Shown here piece after piece: positions 60,801-64,000 of a stretch of 64,000 nucleotides of DNA. Source of the stretch: Paramecium sonneborni. Lineage: Eukaryota > Ciliophora > Oligohymenophorea > Peniculida > Parameciidae. Location: contig CAJJDN010000169.1 of assembly GCA_905182985.1 (NCBI GenBank), positions 92,005 through 156,004 of the forward strand. The letters run 5' to 3'. A program made the position numbers and the translations under genes. The notes beneath the pieces were generated by a model. That model was not told the DNA's origin, did not search any database, and was given only the letters and a program-made list of their open reading frames with translations. Position 1 is the stretch's first letter; the number at the start of each line of letters is the position of its first letter.

Positions 60801-63800
60801 CATGGGTTTATTCACTTAATAATAAAAGAGGGGATTCTTAAAAGGCTATATCTTTTGAACAGATTTAAGGATCAATTTTAATATTTAATGAATATAAAGT
60901 ACATTTTTCTATTATAGGTATTTGATTCAAGATTTAAGTATTTATTACATGAAACTCTACAATTCTTATTGTAGAGTTACTTTTCATTAAATTCAAAATT
61001 AATAATGAGTTTTAAAGTGATGAATTTGATATTCTGCAATTTTTTAATTATAATGTTAATGCTTATGATAAAATAGCGAAAGATTCATAAAATAATGAGT
61101 TTATCATAATATTTTATAAACTTACTAAATTTGCATTATTTATTTCGAACAAACTTCTACCAAATGCTAATTCTGATAATAATTAGCTATTAGGTTCATT
61201 AAAGGTGCTAATAAATTGCAAAAATTCTTATTTCGAATTAGTCAATTTTAAATTTTCAAGAATAAATTATTGTTTCAATTTAGTAAACTATGAAAAGTCT
61301 AAATAAAATAATGATCCCTTTAAGGAATACACATCATGAATAACAATATTTTAAACTTAGATTGTAGCACCCTCTAAAACATTTGAAATGTATAATAAAC
61401 CACCTTTATTTCTGCAGTGAATATAAGTAGCATAGATATTTATTAACTTAATTATTGAAGAAAAAGAAGAAGAAGTATCAATCAAAAAGGCACCACCATT
61501 TTCATCTTCACTAGAAAATGAAGGATAAATAAAACTAATTATAGCATTCTAAATTTGGACAAAAGCTTCTTTTTCTAATGAGATATAAAATCCTGAAACT
61601 GTAGAGTTAGAAATTATAATATCTTTTATTAGTATTTTTTGACATACAATTTTAGCATTTCCTGTTTTAACTTTTATTGGAAATATTTCTTTTATCTATT
61701 CAATAAATATCTACTAATCTTTTTTATAACCCCAAAATAAATAAGGCTGTAAAATTGAATAATTGTATAAGTTATTTTCTATAAAGCTGCAATTATACAT
61801 ATCTATACTTTTAATTTAAAAGTTAAAAATGCTATTAGAAGAGTTTGTAACAATATTTTATTAAACTTATACATTATTAAAAAAGAATGTACAAGTCTTA
61901 CAATCAACATAGAATATCAAACCTGAATTGATTTAATCAATATATTCATATTGATGCATCAAATTTCTTTCAAATGTTGATTATTCTATTTCTATATCAT
62001 AATTTTCTTCAGATATTATTTTCATAATTGAAGCTATGTTAATGTTGTTAGTCATTATAAGCATATTTTCAATAAAACGCATTTATGACATTTTTATCTA
62101 CTTTAAGGTTTATGATGTAAAGATTGAAGTCTTAATTTCAATAATTGGGTAATTAATCGATTAGGCTTTTGTTATATTTAAAAATTGAATCTCAATTATT
62201 GCCACATCATAAATTTTAATCCAAGGATAATTAAATTAATTTTGAATAGATTATTTGAAACAATCAAAATGTTAATAAAGCCCTTTAAATTTCTGTTTAT
62301 CATGTTGTTAAATTGATATTTAATTTAATTGCAACTTATTAACATTTAAAATTACTAAATCAGTTATACCATATACTTTTTTAATCATCATTTAATCAAT
62401 TTTTACTGTCTATGCTTCCAAATAGATTAAAGTTATATTCAAAATATTTAATGTACTTTAAAATGAATTTTACAACAAATAATTTTCAATAATAGATATT
62501 TAATTAATGATTATTTCCTTATTAAGTAATGTGATTAAAATGATTTTCATAAATGATGCATTTTCACTAAATGTATTTAATTAAAATAGAATATTCTCAA
62601 CAAAAATACTTTCAATATTAACTTTTTCATTATAAATTAACAAGGAATTTCCTTAGAGTTCATTATTAATAAAATTTAGATTAATCAAATTTACATGTTG
62701 ATTAAGATTAAATATTTTACCTTAATTAATTAAATTTTATTTAAATACTAAAGAAACTAATTTAAAATTTATTAATTTATTAATCTAAAATAATCCCGTT
62801 TAAGATGATATGTTACATGAATTTATTTGTATTTAATTCAATGATAAATATCCATTTGTTTAATATATTAAAGATTAATTAAAAAATGTTTATTTAACAT
62901 TAATATTTGTCATTTCAACTTAATCATTTTCTTTTAGATCAAACCAAAATAAATGTAAATTATTAAATTAACTATCGAAGATACTAAAATCCTTAATTTT
63001 AATAGTTTATTAAGATTTTGTTTTTTCAATTTTGATAAAAGCTTCAATTGGAAAATATCTTGTGCAATCTTTTAGTAATATGTTTTATAGTAATACATTA
63101 GTAGCATTTGTTATATTAATATAATAAGCTGTTAATTTAGATTCTTAATAATAGATTATATTAACTAATTCGATTTTTTATTGGAATGGACTCATAAATT
63201 ATAGTATATTTGGACCAAAATTAAAATATTGTATATTAAATTTAATTCCTTCAATGTGAACTCTTGAAAAATTGGCAAATAATAATTATTTTTAAAATTT
63301 AATTTCTGTATTTCCATTACCATATATTTCTAGTTCTACATTTCTATATTAATTAAGAATTATAATTACATTGCTGAAAATATATTTGTACTAAAATTTT
63401 AAGAGATTGATAATTAATCAGTTACTTGACAACTTTATTAATGATTACTAACTATTTTAATCAAGATTAATTTAATAGATTTTTAATTAGCTATTTTATA
63501 AAATTCTTATGTTTCGAACTAAAATGATTATGTGAATATTTACATATTTAAAACTTGAATTGGAAAATAAATCGTCACTTAAAATAGTTTGATGTTTAAA
63601 TTTAATCTTATCGTCAGTGGTTGTTAATGAATCAATTTAATTATTATATTCATCTAAATCACAATATAAATTTAGATTGATAACAATTTATTTAATGCAT
63701 GAATCGTATTAACAATCTACATATATTCCTAATTCTTAATCTAATATTCCTGATCCAGATATACAATAATAAGAGAAATGAGTAAATTCTATATTATTAA

Positions 63801-64000
63801 ATAATGGATTAATTGAATGTACTTATTTTTAATCTCTTTCACTACATATTTTACAATTTGATGGACATTGCACACATTTATTATCAATTAAACTAAGACT
63901 TCTTCCATTTAAACTATTTGGACATTTAACACAAATATTTTTATCATTTTTGATAACACATTTTAAACATGATTCAGGACAAATTTCAATACATTTATCT
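57896..64000 (-). CDS. Giant cysteine-rich multipass surface protein, paralog of the 10-19 kb gene (partial, 5' end outside window)
   Basis: The C-terminal two thirds of a protein of the same architecture. From the window edge inward: furin-type Cys repeats (CIEICPESCLKCVIKNDKNI, CVQCPSNCKICSE), a long Ile/Asn/Leu-rich beta-strand region, then the module KPGFWRPYFDTDDIS...CNGGWIEGDTSCYDGHVGALCEEC...YTCGSC, which aligns segment by segment with the 10-19 kb protein. Several TM helices follow (for example VCGISIAVGIGIYI, IPYLIILFALNLQYLV) with a tail ending HLNTYKTSI and TGA at 57896-57898. Likely introns are 57981-58010 (30 nt) and 59986-60019 (34 nt); others in the repeat region were not resolved. 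Confidence 0.8.

Noticed and set aside
1..64000. CRISPR arrays, operons or bacterial mobile elements
   Set aside because: No spaced short repeats, no ribosome-binding sites and no transposase were seen; the genes are eukaryotic with introns.

Overview
The window looks like ciliate macronuclear DNA, most probably Paramecium or a close relative. It is very AT-rich. Nearly every long reading frame is full of TAA and TAG codons at positions where glutamine fits, and genes end at TGA only (nuclear code 6). Reading TAA/TAG as Gln and removing GT...AG introns of about 22-34 nt (one 41-nt candidate) turns the small standard-code ORFs into about 22 recognisable or well-formed genes. All coordinates below use that code. 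They were read by eye, so intron borders are proposals supported by frame restoration, GT/AG ends and, where possible, family similarity.

Layout. 1-7.5 kb is densely packed: the 3' end of a large helical protein, an EFHC/Rib72-like DM10 axonemal protein, a membrane protein, a PX sorting nexin (minus), a long Rab-like GTPase and ribosomal protein uL23. 7.5-10 kb is gene-poor and holds one decayed gene. 10-19 kb is one giant surface protein (LamG-like region, Cys-rich repeats, beta-helix-like repeats, about eight TM helices). 19-25 kb carries minus-strand genes: Aurora-like kinase, trichocyst matrix protein, coiled-coil protein, small unknown, EB1-like CH protein. 25-32 kb carries plus-strand genes: PRP40, a beta-propeller-like protein, LUC7 and a DRC12/CCDC153-like protein. 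32-37.5 kb has two single-pass membrane proteins. 37.6-42 kb is an RNA-dependent RNA polymerase with an intact DLDGD motif. 42-43.3 kb is a second, inverted, near-identical trichocyst matrix gene. 43.3-47.4 kb has a divergent MSH6-like gene (minus) head-to-head with a small gene. 47.4-51.1 kb has small genes. 51-58 kb is gene-poor, with one tRNA-Leu(UAA), a 53-bp tandem repeat, weak or decayed ORFs and a 754-nt run of N. 57.9-64 kb is a second giant surface protein of the 10-19 kb family, cut by the window edge.

The genes are not a pathway or operon cluster. They are ordinary nuclear genes for cilia (EFHC, DRC12, EB1), splicing (PRP40, LUC7), trafficking (sorting nexin, Rab), exocytosis (trichocyst matrix), small-RNA production (RdRP), repair (MSH6) and translation (uL23). 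Two perfect-looking tandem duplications (29.6-32.1 kb and 47.3-49.8 kb), each with a single N at the junction, look like unmerged contig overlaps, so gene copies there should be counted once. The most interesting items are the RdRP, the MSH6-like protein lacking the Phe-X-Glu mismatch-reading motif, the inverted trichocyst pair with swapped signal peptides, the Aurora-like kinase with DFS instead of DFG, and the paralogous giant surface proteins.
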